Assembly: GCF_000614185.1 (NCBI RefSeq)
Contig: NZ_BAKM01000005.1
Span: 1-64,000, forward strand
Length of the DNA: 64,000 bases
Source: Phocaeicola sartorii JCM 17136 = DSM 21941
Lineage (GTDB): Bacteria; Bacteroidota; Bacteroidia; Bacteroidales; Bacteroidaceae
Direction: 5' to 3'
A program made the position numbers and the translations under genes. Numbering within the stretch: position 1 is the stretch's first letter; each line of letters starts with the position of its first letter. Below the pieces are notes generated by a model that saw nothing but the letters and a program-made list of their open reading frames with translations, made no database searches and was not told where the DNA came from. Positions 29,305 to 40,564 of the stretch are shown here, piece by piece.

Positions 29305-29378
29305 GGGGCATTAGCTCATCTGGCTAGAGCGTTAGACTGGCAGTCTAAAGGTGGCGAGTTCGAGTCTCGCATGCTCCA
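29305..29378 (+). tRNA. tRNA-Ala (GGC)
   Basis: Full cloverleaf: acceptor GGGGCAT with ATGCTCC, including the G3-U70 pair that identifies alanine tRNA. The D arm is GCTC/GAGC, and the anticodon arm TTAGA/TCTAA has loop CTGGCAG, so the anticodon is GGC. The T arm is GCGAG/CTCGC with TTCGAGT. Discriminator A at 29378; CCA is not encoded. Confidence 0.97.
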
Positions 29379-29397
29379 CTTTCTTAATGAAACAATG

Positions 29398-29423
29398 AAG
29401 GTCTGCAGAGCAGGCCTTTTTTA
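29398..29423 (+). terminator. Terminator after tRNA-Ala
   Basis: AAGGTCTGC (29398-29406) pairs with GCAGGCCTT (29410-29418), with one G-T pair and a 3-base loop, followed by a T-run. Confidence 0.85.
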
Positions 29424-29440
29424 ATTTAAAGACTATAGCT

Positions 29441-29746
29441 ATGTTGATTTATAATACAACTTATCAAACTAGTATTGACGATGCGCGTAATTTCGTCATT
29501 TGGCTTAGTGAAAGCTATATTCCCGAAGTGGAAAAAACGGGAATATTGCAGAATCCCCGTCTTACGCACATCCTTAGTCATAAAGAACAGGATTCAGAAT
29601 GCTTCTCATTACAGTGGGAAGTGGAAGATACGGCCACCTTACATCGCTGGCATACTCAGCAGGGGATGCGTCTGAATGAAGAAATGATGAAGATATTTAA
29701 AGATAAGGTGGTTGGCTTCCCCACTTTGATGGAGGTGATTAAGTGA
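29441..29746 (+). CDS. DUF4286 family protein
   Basis: Protein of 101 residues matching the DUF4286 family found throughout Bacteroidetes: [30 protein letters not shown], central [16 protein letters not shown], and the ending [14 protein letters not shown]. It has a ferredoxin-like alpha/beta pattern. Function unknown. Its TGA overlaps the GTG start of ruvC, so the pair is translationally coupled; this pairing hints at a role near recombination but proves nothing. Confidence 0.88.
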   Translation: MLIYNTTYQTSIDDARNFVIWLSESYIPEVEKTGILQNPRLTHILSHKEQDSECFSLQWEVEDTATLHRWHTQQGMRLNEEMMKIFKDKVVGFPTLMEVIK

Positions 29747-30312
29747 TTCAGCCGGTAAAAGAGAAAATAATTCTGGGCATTGACCCCGGAACAACCATTA
29801 TGGGGTATGGTCTGCTGAAAGTAGTAGGAACTAAACCTCAAGTCATAACTATGGGAGTCATTGATCTTCGTAAATATGGTGATCATTATTTAAAACTGCG
29901 CCGCATTTTTGAACGGGTGATCGGTATAATAGAAGCCTATCTACCTGATGAACTGGCCATAGAAGCACCCTTTTTCGGGAAAAATGTGCAGTCCATGTTA
30001 AAATTAGGACGAGCGCAGGGAGTGGCTATGGCTGCCGCTTTGAGCCGTGATATTCCTATAACAGAATATGCGCCGTTGAAGATAAAAATGGCGATAACCG
30101 GCAATGGACAAGCCAGCAAGGAGCAGGTAGCCGACATGTTGAAGAGAATGTTGCACATACCCGAAAGCGAGATGTTGCCTTTTATGGATGCGACAGATGG
30201 ACTGGCAGCAGCTTATTGTCATTATTTACAAATGGGCAGACCCACATTGGCTAAAGAATATTCCGGCTGGAAGGATTTTATAAACAAGAACCCCGATAAA
30301 ATAAAAAGATGA
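29743..30312 (+). CDS. ruvC: Holliday junction resolvase RuvC
   Basis: Endodeoxyribonuclease (EC 3.1.21.10) that cuts Holliday junctions with RuvAB. At 189 residues it is of standard length. The acidic catalytic residues are visible: D14 in GIDPGTT, E74 in [10 protein letters not shown], and D149/D152 in [13 protein letters not shown]. The start is GTG 29743 inside the DUF4286 stop; no ATG gives the complete first strand. pulA follows after only 4 nt, so all three may be co-transcribed. Confidence 0.95.
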   Translation: MIQPVKEKIILGIDPGTTIMGYGLLKVVGTKPQVITMGVIDLRKYGDHYLKLRRIFERVIGIIEAYLPDELAIEAPFFGKNVQSMLKLGRAQGVAMAAALSRDIPITEYAPLKIKMAITGNGQASKEQVADMLKRMLHIPESEMLPFMDATDGLAAAYCHYLQMGRPTLAKEYSGWKDFINKNPDKIKR

Positions 30313-30316
30313 GATT

Positions 30317-32310
30317 ATGAATGTGAGACATATTATTTGGGCATCAATTGTATCTACTACTATTAGTTGTCAGTCTGTGAAAAAGGAATATAATTCGTTT
30401 GATGAATACCCTGTCCGTGAAGACGCGCTGACCGAAATGGAATACTCGCCCGCTGAAACGAAGTTTTCGCTTTGGGCGCCTACAGCAGAAGAAGTGCGTG
30501 TCCTTTTATTTGAATCGGGTAATGAAGGTTCGGCTTCCAGCACCCTTCCGATGGAGATGGGAGAGAATGGCACTTGGAATATCTCGGTAAAAGAGGATTT
30601 GAAAGGTAAATTCTATGCCTTTAATGTGAAGGTAAATGGAAAATGGTTAGGAGACACTCCGGGGATTATGGCAAAAGCCGTAGGGGTGAATGGCAAACGG
30701 GCGGCTGTGATTGATCTTCGTTCTACAGATCCGGAAGGATGGGAGAGCGATGTGCGTCCTCCTTTGAAGAATTATGCCGATATCATGGTTTATGAAATGC
30801 ACCATCGCGATTTCTCTTTGGATTCTGTTTCCGGAATTCAAAATAAAGGTAAGTTTCTGGCTTTGACAGAGCAGGGTACTACCAGTTCTCTAGGTGAGAA
30901 GACAGGTCTTGACCATCTGAAAGAATTAGGCATTACCCACGTACATTTGTTGCCGTCTTATGATTATGCCTCGGTGGATGAGACAAAACTGGACAAGGCC
31001 CAATATAATTGGGGGTATGACCCGCAAAATTACAATGTGCCCGACGGCTCTTACTCTACAGATCCCTATAAACCCGATGTCCGTATCAGGGAATTCAAGC
31101 AAATGGTACAAGCTTTGCATAAGGCGGGAATCAGGGTGGTGCTTGATGTGGTGTATAATCATACCTTTAATACAGACGAAAGCAATTTCGAACGTACGGT
31201 TCCCGGTTATTTCTATCGCCAGACAAAGGATGGACAATGGGCAAATGGTTCGGGATGCGGAAATGAGACGGCAAGCGACCGTGCCATGATGCGTAAATAT
31301 ATGATAGAATCTATTCTATATTGGATTGATGAATATCACATAGACGGTTTTCGTTTTGACTTGATGGGGATACATGATATTGAGACCATGAACGAGATAC
31401 GTGCGGCCGTTGATAAAGTAGATCCGTCTATTTTCATGTATGGTGAGGGATGGGCAGCCGGTTCTCCCCAATTAGAGGCAGACAAACTGGCGATGAAAGC
31501 CAATGTGGAAAAAATGCCCCGTATCGCCGCTTTCTCGGATGAAATGCGTGATGGTTTGCGTGGTGCTTGGGATGACGATACCAAAGGAGCTTTTCTGATA
31601 GGGGAGCCGGGGCACGAGATGAGCATCAAGTTTGGAATTGTGGGAGCTGTCGAACATCCGCAGGTTATAAACGATTCGGTGAATTATAGTAAGAAACCTT
31701 GGGCGTTACAGCCTACCCAGATGATAAGCTATGTAAGCTGTCACGATGACATGTGCCTTGCCGATCGTCTGAAAGCTACCATGCCGGACGCGTCGGTAGA
31801 GGAGCTGGCGGCTTTGCAGAAACTGGCGGAGACATTTGTCTTTACTTCACAAGGAGTACCGTTTATATTTGCGGGAGATGAGATCATGCGTGACAAGAAG
31901 GGGGTTCATAATTCTTACAATAGTCCCGACAGCATTAATACGATAGATTGGAAAAACAAGACTGCGCATAAAGATGTATTCGAATATGTGAAAGACTTGA
32001 TAGCCTTGCGTAAGGCACATCCCGCTTTCCGTATGGGGGATGCCGATAAGGTACGTAGGCAATTGGAGTTTTTACCTGTAAAAGACACGAATGTGGTCGC
32101 CTTTATCTTGAAAGACCATGCAAATGGTGATTCATGGAAAAATATCATCGTAGCTTTGAACAGCCGCACAGAGCCTGCCAGACTGGACATCCCGTCGGGT
32201 AAATACACAGTGTTTGTAAGGATGGCAAGATAAACATGAAAGGTATGGGACAAGTCTCAGGTGCTGAACTTGTGATACCGGCACGCTCTGCCATGATCAT
32301 ACACCAATAG
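30317..32310 (+). CDS. pulA: Type I pullulanase (GH13) lipoprotein, late frameshift
   Basis: Alpha-1,6-debranching enzyme acting on pullulan, glycogen or starch. The N-terminus has a lipobox-like TTISC near residue 18. A CBM48-like domain (KFSLWAPTAEEVRVLLFES) comes first, then the GH13 barrel with VVYNHTFN, nucleophile Asp in DGFRFDLMG, the acid Glu in YGEGWAAG, and VSCHDD. The uninterrupted frame ends at 32233, but the next frame reads VKDGKINMKGMGQ to a TAG at 32310. Adding one A in GTAAGG at 32217-32221 joins them and gives about 664 residues. It follows ruvC by 4 nt. Confidence 0.92.
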
Positions 32311-32368
32311 AAAAGACTTAAAGAAGATTAACAAATACTCTGTCATACAGACTAAAAACATCATACGA

Positions 32369-33546
32369 ATGGAAAAGACATGGAGATGGTTTGGGAGGAA
32401 AGACAAAATAACACTTCCCATGCTTAGACAAATCGGGGTGGAAGGAATCGTGACCGCCCTTCATGAGGTGCCTAATGGTGAGATATGGACTTTGGAAGCT
32501 ATCAAGAGTTTGAAAGATTACATTGAATCCCATCAATTGCGTTGGTCGGTAGTGGAAAGCCTGCCGGTCAGTGAGGCGATCAAATATGCCGGCCCCGAAC
32601 GAGACCAGCTGATAGGGAACTATAAGATAAGTCTTGCCAACCTGGGTAAAGCGGGCATCAAAACTGTCTGTTATAATTTCATGCCCGTCATTGACTGGAT
32701 ACGTACCGATTTGGAGCATCCTTGGAGGATGGGACCAGTTCTTTGTACTTTGACAAGATCCGGTTTGCCTATTTTGACTGCATGATTCTTCAGCGTGAAG
32801 GGGCGGAGAAAGACTATACCGGTTCAGAACTGCAACAGGTGCGTGAATTGGACAAGACCATAACCGAAGCTGAGAAAAACGAACTGATCGACACCATTAT
32901 AGTCAAGACGCAGGGATTTGTGAATGGCAACATAAAGGAAGGTGACCGGCAGCCGGTTGCCATATTCCGCCGCCTTTTGTCTCTGTACGAGGGCATAGAC
33001 CGCAACGCCCTGCGTGAAAACCTGCGTTATTTCTTGCAGGCCATCATGCCGGTGTGTGATGAGTATGGCATAAATATGTGCATCCATCCGGACGATCCCC
33101 CTTTCCAGGTATTGGGCTTGCCGCGTATCGTGACCAGTGAGGAAGACATCACCTGGTTACTCCATGCGGTTGATAACCCGCATAACGGACTGACATTCTG
33201 CGCCGGTTCCCTCAGTGCCGGATTGCATAACAACATACCTTTGCTGGCACGTATGTTTGCGCACCGCACTCACTTTGTGCATCTGCGCAGCACCAATGCA
33301 TTCCCCAACGGAAACTTCATAGAAGCATCTCATCTGGGAGGGCGTGCTCATGTGACAGAGCTGATCCGCATCTTTGAAAAAGAGCGTCCGGGCGTCCCGA
33401 TGCGTGTGGATCATGGTCGCATGATGCTGGATGATGCCGGCAAAGGCTACAACCCGGGCTATTCGTTCCATGGCCGTATGATGGCCTTGGCCCAGATAGA
33501 AGGAATGATGGCAGTCATCAACGAGGAATCAAAACTTAAATCCTAG
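32369..33546 (+). CDS. uxuA: D-mannonate dehydratase, frameshifted
   Basis: UxuA (EC 4.2.1.8) dehydrates D-mannonate to 2-keto-3-deoxygluconate in glucuronate catabolism, feeding the KdgK/KdgA steps at 60-62 kb. The N-terminus (WRWFGRKDKITLPMLRQIGVEGIVTALHE) and metal-site sequences CIHPDDPP, FCAGS, FVHLRST and MRVDHGR are typical. The frame breaks at 32721-32726: one G lost from TTGGGAGG separates LEHPW from EDGTSSLYFDK. Restored length is about 393 residues, normal for the family. Its last 18 nt overlap the convergent patatin gene. Confidence 0.93.
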
Positions 33547-35747
33547 ATTGACGTACATACTCACTTTATTGGCTCGGTTTGCATAGTTCAGTGAAGCCTC
33601 CAAAGGCCCGAACATACTATCCAGACCGTAGCCGATACCACAGCCGAACATGGTGTCCTGTTCCAGCAAATATCTTAGTTTGCTTGCACTCAGCGCATAA
33701 TTTCCGGTTAGTGTCAGATAATGCACACTTCCCATTCGTTGGCGGAATTTCATGCTCCCTACCAGCAGTGCGTTTTTCATTAACTCCACATTGTTGATTC
33801 CCACAAAAGGCAGTTGTTGTTGCAGGAAGCGTTCTTGCACATCCCCACCCATGGCGTTGAGCTTGGAGTAAGGGATGTCTTTGCCTATCAGAAACCGTCC
33901 GTAAACAGCGGGCAGTATGGAGAACCTGCGTGTGACAGGAACCACTCCCTGGCAATAACCTTTTATGGCAGAGAAAGGAGCATGACCGTCATATCCGGTG
34001 AAATTGTCCGTATAAAGAGAATAGGCAGCCCGTGCCGAAATTCCTTTGGACGGAAAATAGGCTTTGTCAAAAGATTCGTAATGCATCTGCGCGAAATAGC
34101 TGAAGAAATGCTCCGTTCCCACATCAATGCCCTGGTTGCCCTCCTGATACAAGAATTTGTCATAGTCATACAACTCATATCTCAGTCCGATGGCAAAACG
34201 CACATTCTTGTACCATACGTCCGAGAATGAGAACTCCCCCAAATGATATCGGAAGGTGGAGTTGTGTGACTTGTCTCCATAATGATAGAAATTGACATCG
34301 TTGTATTGGAACATGTATGCCAGTCCGATGTTTTTCAACGGAGCCGGTTCGAAGCCGTAATCTATGCGGGCGGCATAACGTTTCCCCAGCCGCCCTGTCA
34401 GTGATAACGTGGTGGGCACCTTGCCACGGAAATTGCTGGTGACATTAATCAGCAGGCTGGCAGTCTCTTCCGAATCAAACCGGATGCCTACGTTCAGTTT
34501 GTTCTCATACTTCTTGCTTAGCAGGATATGCAGGTTATAGCCTCCGTCGGGAGCTTCGGGCAGATTGTAAGTGGCGTTGGAATATTCCAGGTTGGAACAT
34601 AATATGGCTGTCGCCTCCTCTATGCGGCGGATGCTTATTTCAGAGTCCTCCTTTAAATCGCAGCGTTTCAACAGCCATCGCTTGTCTTTCTCGTCCAGCC
34701 CGTCGAAAGTGATTTCTTTTATATACACCTTGCGGTCGGGGGAGTAAGGATAGCGGGGGAGCGGTTCCGGCATATAGGTGCTGTCCAGTCCCAGTTCCCG
34801 TTTCAGCTTTATCAAAGCGTTTTCTTGTGCCAGTGCCGCCTCTTCTCCCCGGCGGATCAGTGTATCCACAGCATTGGGAGTGAAACTTGCAGCGGAATAT
34901 CCCTCCACATTCACCTTGATATAGGTATCGGTCTCTTCCAGATTCTTTTTATAAAGCTCCAGCCCCATCAGGTTGATGAGCTGTCCTAAAATGCTGCCGG
35001 CACTGTTCAGTTCGTTGGAAGGTTTCAAGTCGCTTTGTACATCCACCCCTATGATGATATCCGCCCCCATGGCGCGCGCCACGTTTACAGGGTAGTTGTT
35101 TACCACACCGCCGTCCACCAGTACCATACTGTCCAGCCGGACCGGGGTGAACACTCCCGGTATGGCCATACTGGCACGCATGGCTGTAGCCAGCACACCT
35201 TTATGGAAATTCACCTCGTTGCCGTTTACAATATTCTCGGAAACACAGGCGAAGGGGACAGGCAGTTTGTTGAAGTCGATGGAGTCATGATATCCTACGG
35301 TCAGCTCGCTGAACAGGTTAGCCAGGTTCTGTCCCTTTATCAGCCTCCTATGGCTTGTGCTTTGGTATCTTTTCCGAATGGAAGAGAGAATACATACTTT
35401 TCGGTGGCTTCCCGTTCCGCCATATTCTGCTCGCTGCGTGGTATTTTGTCACTCAGCAGAAAAGTCCAGTCCTGCCGGCGTACCATGCTGTCCAGCTGTC
35501 CGGGAGTATAACCGATGGAATAAAGACCGCCAATGATCGATCCCATACTGGTTCCTACCACATAATCGATGGGAATGCCGGCTTTTTCTATGACCTTTAA
35601 AGCCCCTATATGTGCCATTCCTTTGGCTCCTCCGCCACTGAGAACTACACCCACCTTCTTCCGGGGGTGTGGTTGGGCTGCTGTGTGGACGGAGATACAA
35701 AGCATTCCTGCTGCTATTAAGAAGGTAGAGAATTTCATCTTTTTCAT
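33529..35747 (-). CDS. Patatin-like phospholipase with C-terminal surface-antigen barrel, frameshifted
   Basis: Outer-membrane protein of about 739 residues joining a patatin lipase to a BamA-like barrel, as in PlpD-type (type Vd) secretion. It has a signal peptide ending HTAAQ, an oxyanion GGGAKG, a nucleophile Ser in GTSMG, and the catalytic Asp in VDGG. A POTRA-like segment ([25 protein letters not shown]) and many beta strands follow, ending in the barrel signal VNLGFKF. A break at 35340-35346 separates AQAIGG from [11 protein letters not shown]; one added C or G restores it. The 3' end overlaps uxuA by 18 nt on the other strand. Confidence 0.9.
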
Positions 35748-35895
35748 CTTACTATAAATCTAGTCTTAGTTAAAAAACAAAAACAGTGCAAAGATGGTTT
35801 AATCTTTCAGCTTTAACAAGTGCTGATTGTCACAGATATTGGTCTATTTTGCAGCTGGAGCTCCAAAGATAAGGAATTGTACCGGAAAAAAGAAT

Positions 35896-35925
35896 TTTGT
35901 ATATCGCTTTTTTGTCGTACCTTTG
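35896..35925 (+). promoter_or_regulatory. Bacteroidetes promoter for the exonuclease gene
   Basis: TTTG (35896-35899), 18 bp, TACCTTTG (35918-35925), 20 bp before the ATG. On the minus strand a near match CATCTTTG at 35789-35796 may serve the divergent patatin gene. Confidence 0.8.
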
Positions 35926-35945
35926 TCTGTGTAACGAAAAAGAGT

Positions 35946-36433
35946 ATGGATAATTTTGCAGCAATAGACTTTGAGACAGCGAACAATGAGCGTACCAGTA
36001 TATGCAGTGTGGGCGTGATTATTGTAAGGATGGTGAGATAGCCGACCGTTTCTACAGTCTTGTTCATCCCGAACCCGATTACTATTTGTACTGGAATACC
36101 CGTATCCATGGATTGACGCAGGAGGACACCGCCCATGCTCCGGTTTTTTCGGAGGTATGGAAACAGATCGCCCCTAAGATAGAGGGACTGCCGCTGGTGG
36201 CGCATAACAAAGCCTTTGATGAGGGATGCCTGAAAGCTGTGTTCCGCACCTATTGCATGGATTATCCTGATTATGAATTTCATTGTACCTATCAGGCTTC
36301 CCGGAAGCTGAAAGGATTGAGAAACCACCAGCTGCATACGGTGGCCGGTTTTTTGGGTTTTGAATTGAAGAATCACCATCATGCGCTGGCTGATGCGGAG
36401 GCGTGCGCATGGATTGCCCGGCGGATTCTGTGA
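35946..36433 (+). CDS. DEDD-family 3'-5' exonuclease (DnaQ-like), frameshifted
   Basis: Exonuclease of about 162 residues related to the DNA polymerase III epsilon subunit. The acidic site is FAAIDFETA at the start, LVAHNKAFDEGCLK in the middle and NHHHALADAEACAWIA at the end. The frame breaks at 36027-36031, where one A lost from GTAAAGG changes VGVIIVKDGEIADRF to a stop; the same base context is broken in pulA. Stand-alone copies of this type serve in repair or RNA/DNA trimming rather than as the replicative proofreader. It is followed by yigZ, probably in one operon. Confidence 0.88.
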
Positions 36434-36466
36434 GTTATGATTAAAGATTTATGATTTCTGTGGCCC

Positions 36467-37069
36467 ATGATACAAGAAGATACTTATAAGACCATTACAG
36501 ACATTGCCGAAGGCATCTACACGGAGAAAAGGAGCAAGTTTATAGCGATTGCCATTCCGGTACGTACCATAGAGGAAATAAAGCGGCATCTCGACACCTG
36601 TCAGAAGAAATATTACGACGCCCGCCATGTGTGCTACGCTTATATGCTGGGGCATGAAAGGAAAGATTTCAGGGCGAATGACAACGGAGAGCCTTCGGGT
36701 ACCGCCGGAAAGCCTATCCTGGGGCAGATAAACTCACATGAGCTGACGGATATCCTTATCATAGTAGTCCGTTACTTCGGAGGTATCAAGTTGGGAACCA
36801 GCGGACTCATTGTCGCTTACAAAGCCGCCGCCGCCGAAGCGATAGCTGCGGCTGAAATAGTGGAAAGGACGGTGGATGAAGAGATCACTGTCTCTTTTGA
36901 GTATCCTTTTATGAATGATATCATGCGCATTGTGAAAGAGGACGAGCCTGTCATCCTGGAACAATCGTATGATATGGATTGCCTGATGAAGCTCCGGATA
37001 CGTAAATCCATGATGGGGAAACTCCGTGCACGTCTGGAGAAAGTGGAAACCGCCCGTATTATTGAATAA
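36467..37069 (+). CDS. YigZ/IMPACT family protein
   Basis: Protein of 200 residues with the UPF0029 IMPACT domain at the N-terminus (KFIAIAIPV, ARHVCYAYMLG, NDNGEPSGTAGKPIL, VVRYFGGIKLGTSGLIVAYKAAA) and a DUF1949-type C-terminal domain. Eukaryotic IMPACT proteins inhibit GCN2; the bacterial role is not settled, although nucleic-acid or ribosome binding has been proposed. It follows the exonuclease gene by 33 nt. The frame is intact. Confidence 0.92.
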   Translation: MIQEDTYKTITDIAEGIYTEKRSKFIAIAIPVRTIEEIKRHLDTCQKKYYDARHVCYAYMLGHERKDFRANDNGEPSGTAGKPILGQINSHELTDILIIVVRYFGGIKLGTSGLIVAYKAAAAEAIAAAEIVERTVDEEITVSFEYPFMNDIMRIVKEDEPVILEQSYDMDCLMKLRIRKSMMGKLRARLEKVETARIIE

Positions 37070-37132
37070 TTCCGCCTCCAGGCCGGTCTCCCTCCGTAGC
37101 AGATGAAACATATTTGTAATACGGATGAAATA

Positions 37133-37160
37133 TTGCAGATATATCAAGCTCATATCTTTG
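37133..37160 (+). promoter_or_regulatory. Bacteroidetes promoter for the porin gene
   Basis: TTG (37133-37135), 17 bp, TATCTTTG (37153-37160), 27 bp before the ATG at 37188. Spacing is slightly short. Confidence 0.65.
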
Positions 37161-37187
37161 CAGCCGTAAACAAAGAAAGTCACATTA

Positions 37188-38207
37188 ATGAGAATGAGAA
37201 ATACACTTGTAGCGTCTGCTTTTACAGTATTGAGTATCACAACCGCTTCCGCACAGCTGACTATTCCCAAAGAATACTTGCCGGAAGTACACGGAACCAT
37301 CCGTAGTAAATATGAACTTCAGACCACTAATGGAATGCAACGGTTCCAGGTGCGTAATGCCCGTGTCAGTCTGGATGGAAGGATTCTTCCGGTAATCGCT
37401 TATAAAGCTGAAATAGACTTGTCCGACGAGGGAAACATCAAAATGCTGGATGCATACGCCCGTTTTGTCCCTAATGAAACATGGAATCTTACGATGGGGC
37501 AGATGCGTGTGCCTTTCACCATAGACGCTCATCGTTCTCCACACCAGCAGTATTTTGCCAATCGTTCGTTCATAGCCAAGCAGGTGGGGAATGTGCGTGA
37601 TGTGGGGGCTACGGGAGCTTTCTCTTTGAAAGAGGGGCTGCCGTTGAAACTGGAGGGCGGATTGTTCAACGGCTCCGGGCTCACCAACCAGAAAGAATGG
37701 CACAACACGTTGAATTATTCCGTCAAACTTCAATTGATGCCGTGGAAAAATTATAACCTGACCTTGGGCACCCAGAAGATACACCCCGATAAAAACAGCG
37801 TCTATATGTATGATATCGGTACTTATTATGAGTTTTCCAATTGGCATATAGAAGCCGAATACCTTTATAAGACATACGCCGGGAACTCATTCGATGATGT
37901 GCATGCTTTTAATGCCTTTGTCAATTACGACCTGTTTATCAAGAAAGGACTGTTTCAGAAAATTTCATTCCTGGGGCGTTATGACAGTATGGGAGATCAT
38001 AGTAACGGCAATGCGGACGAGGAGGGCAACCTTTACATTACCGATTATTCCCGCCAGCGTGTGACCGGAGGCGTGACCTTGAGCTTCGGAAAAGCTTTTC
38101 AAGCGGATTTGCGTCTTAATTACGAGAAATATTTCTATGATAAACTATCTTTGGCAAAAGAGTCCGAACAAGACAAGTTTGTGATGGAATTAATGGTACG
38201 GTTCTGA
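37188..38207 (+). CDS. Phosphate-selective porin O/P-like outer-membrane protein
   Basis: Beta-barrel protein of 339 residues with a signal peptide ending TASAQ. Alternating strands throughout, the segment QVRNARVSLDGRILPVIAYKAEIDL and the MGQMRVPF region resemble the porin O and P family (OprP/OprO). The last residues, KFVMELMVRF, end in Phe, as expected for an outer-membrane barrel. Family members in Bacteroides are not all phosphate-specific, so substrate is uncertain. It stands alone with its own promoter and terminator. Confidence 0.88.
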   Translation: MRMRNTLVASAFTVLSITTASAQLTIPKEYLPEVHGTIRSKYELQTTNGMQRFQVRNARVSLDGRILPVIAYKAEIDLSDEGNIKMLDAYARFVPNETWNLTMGQMRVPFTIDAHRSPHQQYFANRSFIAKQVGNVRDVGATGAFSLKEGLPLKLEGGLFNGSGLTNQKEWHNTLNYSVKLQLMPWKNYNLTLGTQKIHPDKNSVYMYDIGTYYEFSNWHIEAEYLYKTYAGNSFDDVHAFNAFVNYDLFIKKGLFQKISFLGRYDSMGDHSNGNADEEGNLYITDYSRQRVTGGVTLSFGKAFQADLRLNYEKYFYDKLSLAKESEQDKFVMELMVRF

Positions 38208-38237
38208 AAAAAGCAGGGGGACACTCCCTGCTTTTTT
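38207..38237 (+). terminator. Terminator after the porin gene
   Basis: AAAAAAGCAGGG (38207-38218) pairs with CCCTGCTTTTTT (38226-38237); the stem includes its own A- and T-runs, so it can work in both directions. Confidence 0.85.
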
Positions 38238-38368
38238 GCTGTTTGTCCTTCTTGTCTTTTCCATCCCTGCCTTTATTCCGGAACTCACCGGCATATCCGT
38301 GATATTTCTTCGGGTAACAGGCTTTTCCTCGACAGGCAGTGCGCCTTCTCCCGCCAAGGGGGGCAAGT

Positions 38369-40398
38369 CTATCCCCACCTCTCTTTCATCATATCTTCCA
38401 GTTTCAGCAGCTCATCCCTGTATTGTGCGGCTTCTATAAATTCCAGTTTCTTGGCGGCCTCCTGCATCAGTTTCCGGGTACGTTCTATTGTTTTCTCCAT
38501 CTGAGGCTTGGTCATATACTGAACAATCGGATCGGCGGCCGTTGTATTGGAAGAGGGCTCGATATATGCCTTGGGGCCTTGGGGGGCGGCAGCTTCGTTG
38601 CTGTTGCCGCCCAGCAAGGCGGCATTGCGCGCACGCTGTATCTGCTTGGGGGTGATTCCATGTTCTTCGTTATAGGCCAGCTGTTTCTCGCGTCGGCGGT
38701 TAGTCTCGTCTATTGTCTTTTTCATGCTGTCCGTCATGCGGTCTGCATACATGATAACTTTTCCATTGATATTGCGGGCGGCGCGTCCAGCAGTCTGGGT
38801 CAGCGAGCGGTGGGAGCGGAGGAACCCTTCTTTGTCCGCGTCCAGAATGGCGACCAGAGATACTTCGGGCAAGTCCAGACCTTCACGGAGCAAGTTTACG
38901 CCCACCAGCACGTCATAAATGCCTTGGCGCAATTCGTCCATAATCTTGACCCGTTCCAATGTGTCCACATCGCTATGGATGTAATTGCAGCGGATGTCAT
39001 TGCGCAACAGATATTCGGTCAGTTCCTCTGCCATGCGTTTGGTGAGTGTGGTCACCAGTACCCGTTCTTCTTTCTCGATGCGCTGTTGTATCTCTTCCAT
39101 CAGGTCGTCAATCTGATTCAGACTGGGGCGTACTTCAATCACCGGGTCCAGCAGACCGGTAGGACGGATCACCTGCTCGACGATAATACCTTCACTTTCC
39201 ATCAATTCATAATCGGCGGGCGTGGCGCTGACATAAATCACTTGCCTGGCCAGTTCCTTGAACTCTTCGAATTTCAAGGGACGGTTGTCAAAAGCCGACT
39301 CCATCCGGAAGCCATATTCCACCAAGTTTGTTTTCCTTGCCCGGTCGCCGCCATACATGGCACGTATCTGCGGTACGCTGACGTGGCTTTCGTCTATCAC
39401 AATCAGGAAATCATCCGGAAAGAAATCCAGCAGACAGTAAGGGCGGGTACCTGCATTACGGCCGTCAAAGTAGCGGGAATAATTTTCTATGCCCGAACAG
39501 TGCCCCAGTTCGCGGATCATCTCCATGTCGTAGGTCACACGTTCATAAAGCCGTTTCGCCTCATACATTTTGCCTTCCTCTTCAAATTTGGCCACCTCTT
39601 TCGTCAAGTCGTCCTCAATCTGATGAATAGCCTCAGCTGGCTCTCCTTGGTGGTCATGAAAAGATTGGCCGGATAAATCTTGTATTCATCGAAAGTAGCC
39701 AGACGGATTCCCGAGACAGGGTCTATCTCTTCGATCGCGTCAATCTCGTCGTCCCAGAACATAACCCGGAGGAGGTTGTCGCTGTATGCCAGATAAATAT
39801 CTACCGTATCGCCTTTTACGCGGAAATTCCCGCGGTTCAGCTCCATGTCGTTACGCACATACAGGCTGTCCACCAGGCGGCGTAAAAACACATTCCGGTC
39901 CAGCAGCCTGCCTTTCTTTATCTCGATGACATTGTCGTAGAAGTCCGACGGGTTTCCCATACCGTAGATGCAGGACACGGAGGACACCACCACCACGTCC
40001 TTCCGTCCCGACAGCAGGGCGGAGGTGGCCGCCAGCCGCAGCTTGTCAATCTCTTCATTGATGGCCAGATCCTTTTCTATATAGGTGTCGCTGGACGGCA
40101 AGTAGGCTTCCGGCTGGTAATAGTCATAATAAGACACATAGTATTCCACCGCATTGTTGGGAAAGAAACTCTTGAACTCTCCGTATAGCTGGGCTGCCAA
40201 TGTCTTGTTATGACTCAATATCAAGGTGGGCTTATTGATGTTTTTGATAACATTCGCAATCGTGAAAGTCTTGCCAGACCCGGTGACTCCCAATAAAGTC
40301 TGTGCAGGAACTCCTTCCAGCACTCCTTCGGTCAGCTGGGCGATAGCTTCCGGCTGGTCGCCGGTGGGCTGATATTCGGAAATCAGTTCAAAATTCAT
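38369..40398 (-). CDS. uvrB: Excinuclease ABC subunit B, frameshifted
   Basis: UvrB, the damage-verifying helicase-like subunit of nucleotide excision repair, partner of UvrA encoded at 45.2 kb. About 676 residues. The Walker A is [16 protein letters not shown] near residue 38. The beta-hairpin region [21 protein letters not shown] comes next, then the helicase motifs ([15 protein letters not shown]) and the C-terminal UVR motif ([33 protein letters not shown]) that meets UvrC. The frame breaks at 39629-39636; one base restored in AGGCT gives [18 protein letters not shown]. All motifs are intact on both sides. Confidence 0.96.
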
Positions 40399-40515
40399 AA
40401 GTAATACGTTTGGTTTAATGAGGCGTAAAAATACAGCTATTTCCTTATATAATATCCATTCATCTCTAAAAAATAGCCTCTTGAGTACTTTTTAGCATTT
40501 AAAAACATGGAAATA

Positions 40516-40546
40516 TTGCATTATTCGGTGGAAAGGCGTAAATTTG
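40516..40546 (+). promoter_or_regulatory. Bacteroidetes promoter for the bamD operon
   Basis: TTG (40516-40518), 20 bp, TAAATTTG (40539-40546). The ATG at 40565 is 18 bp on; the longer reading frame starting at 40544 would begin inside this element. Confidence 0.75.
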
Positions 40547-40564
40547 CGCAATTATTTGAATAAG

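Noticed and set aside
38339-39676. A 445-residue plus-strand frame opposite uvrB
   Set aside because: It is antisense to all the conserved uvrB motifs and has no own promoter or domain.
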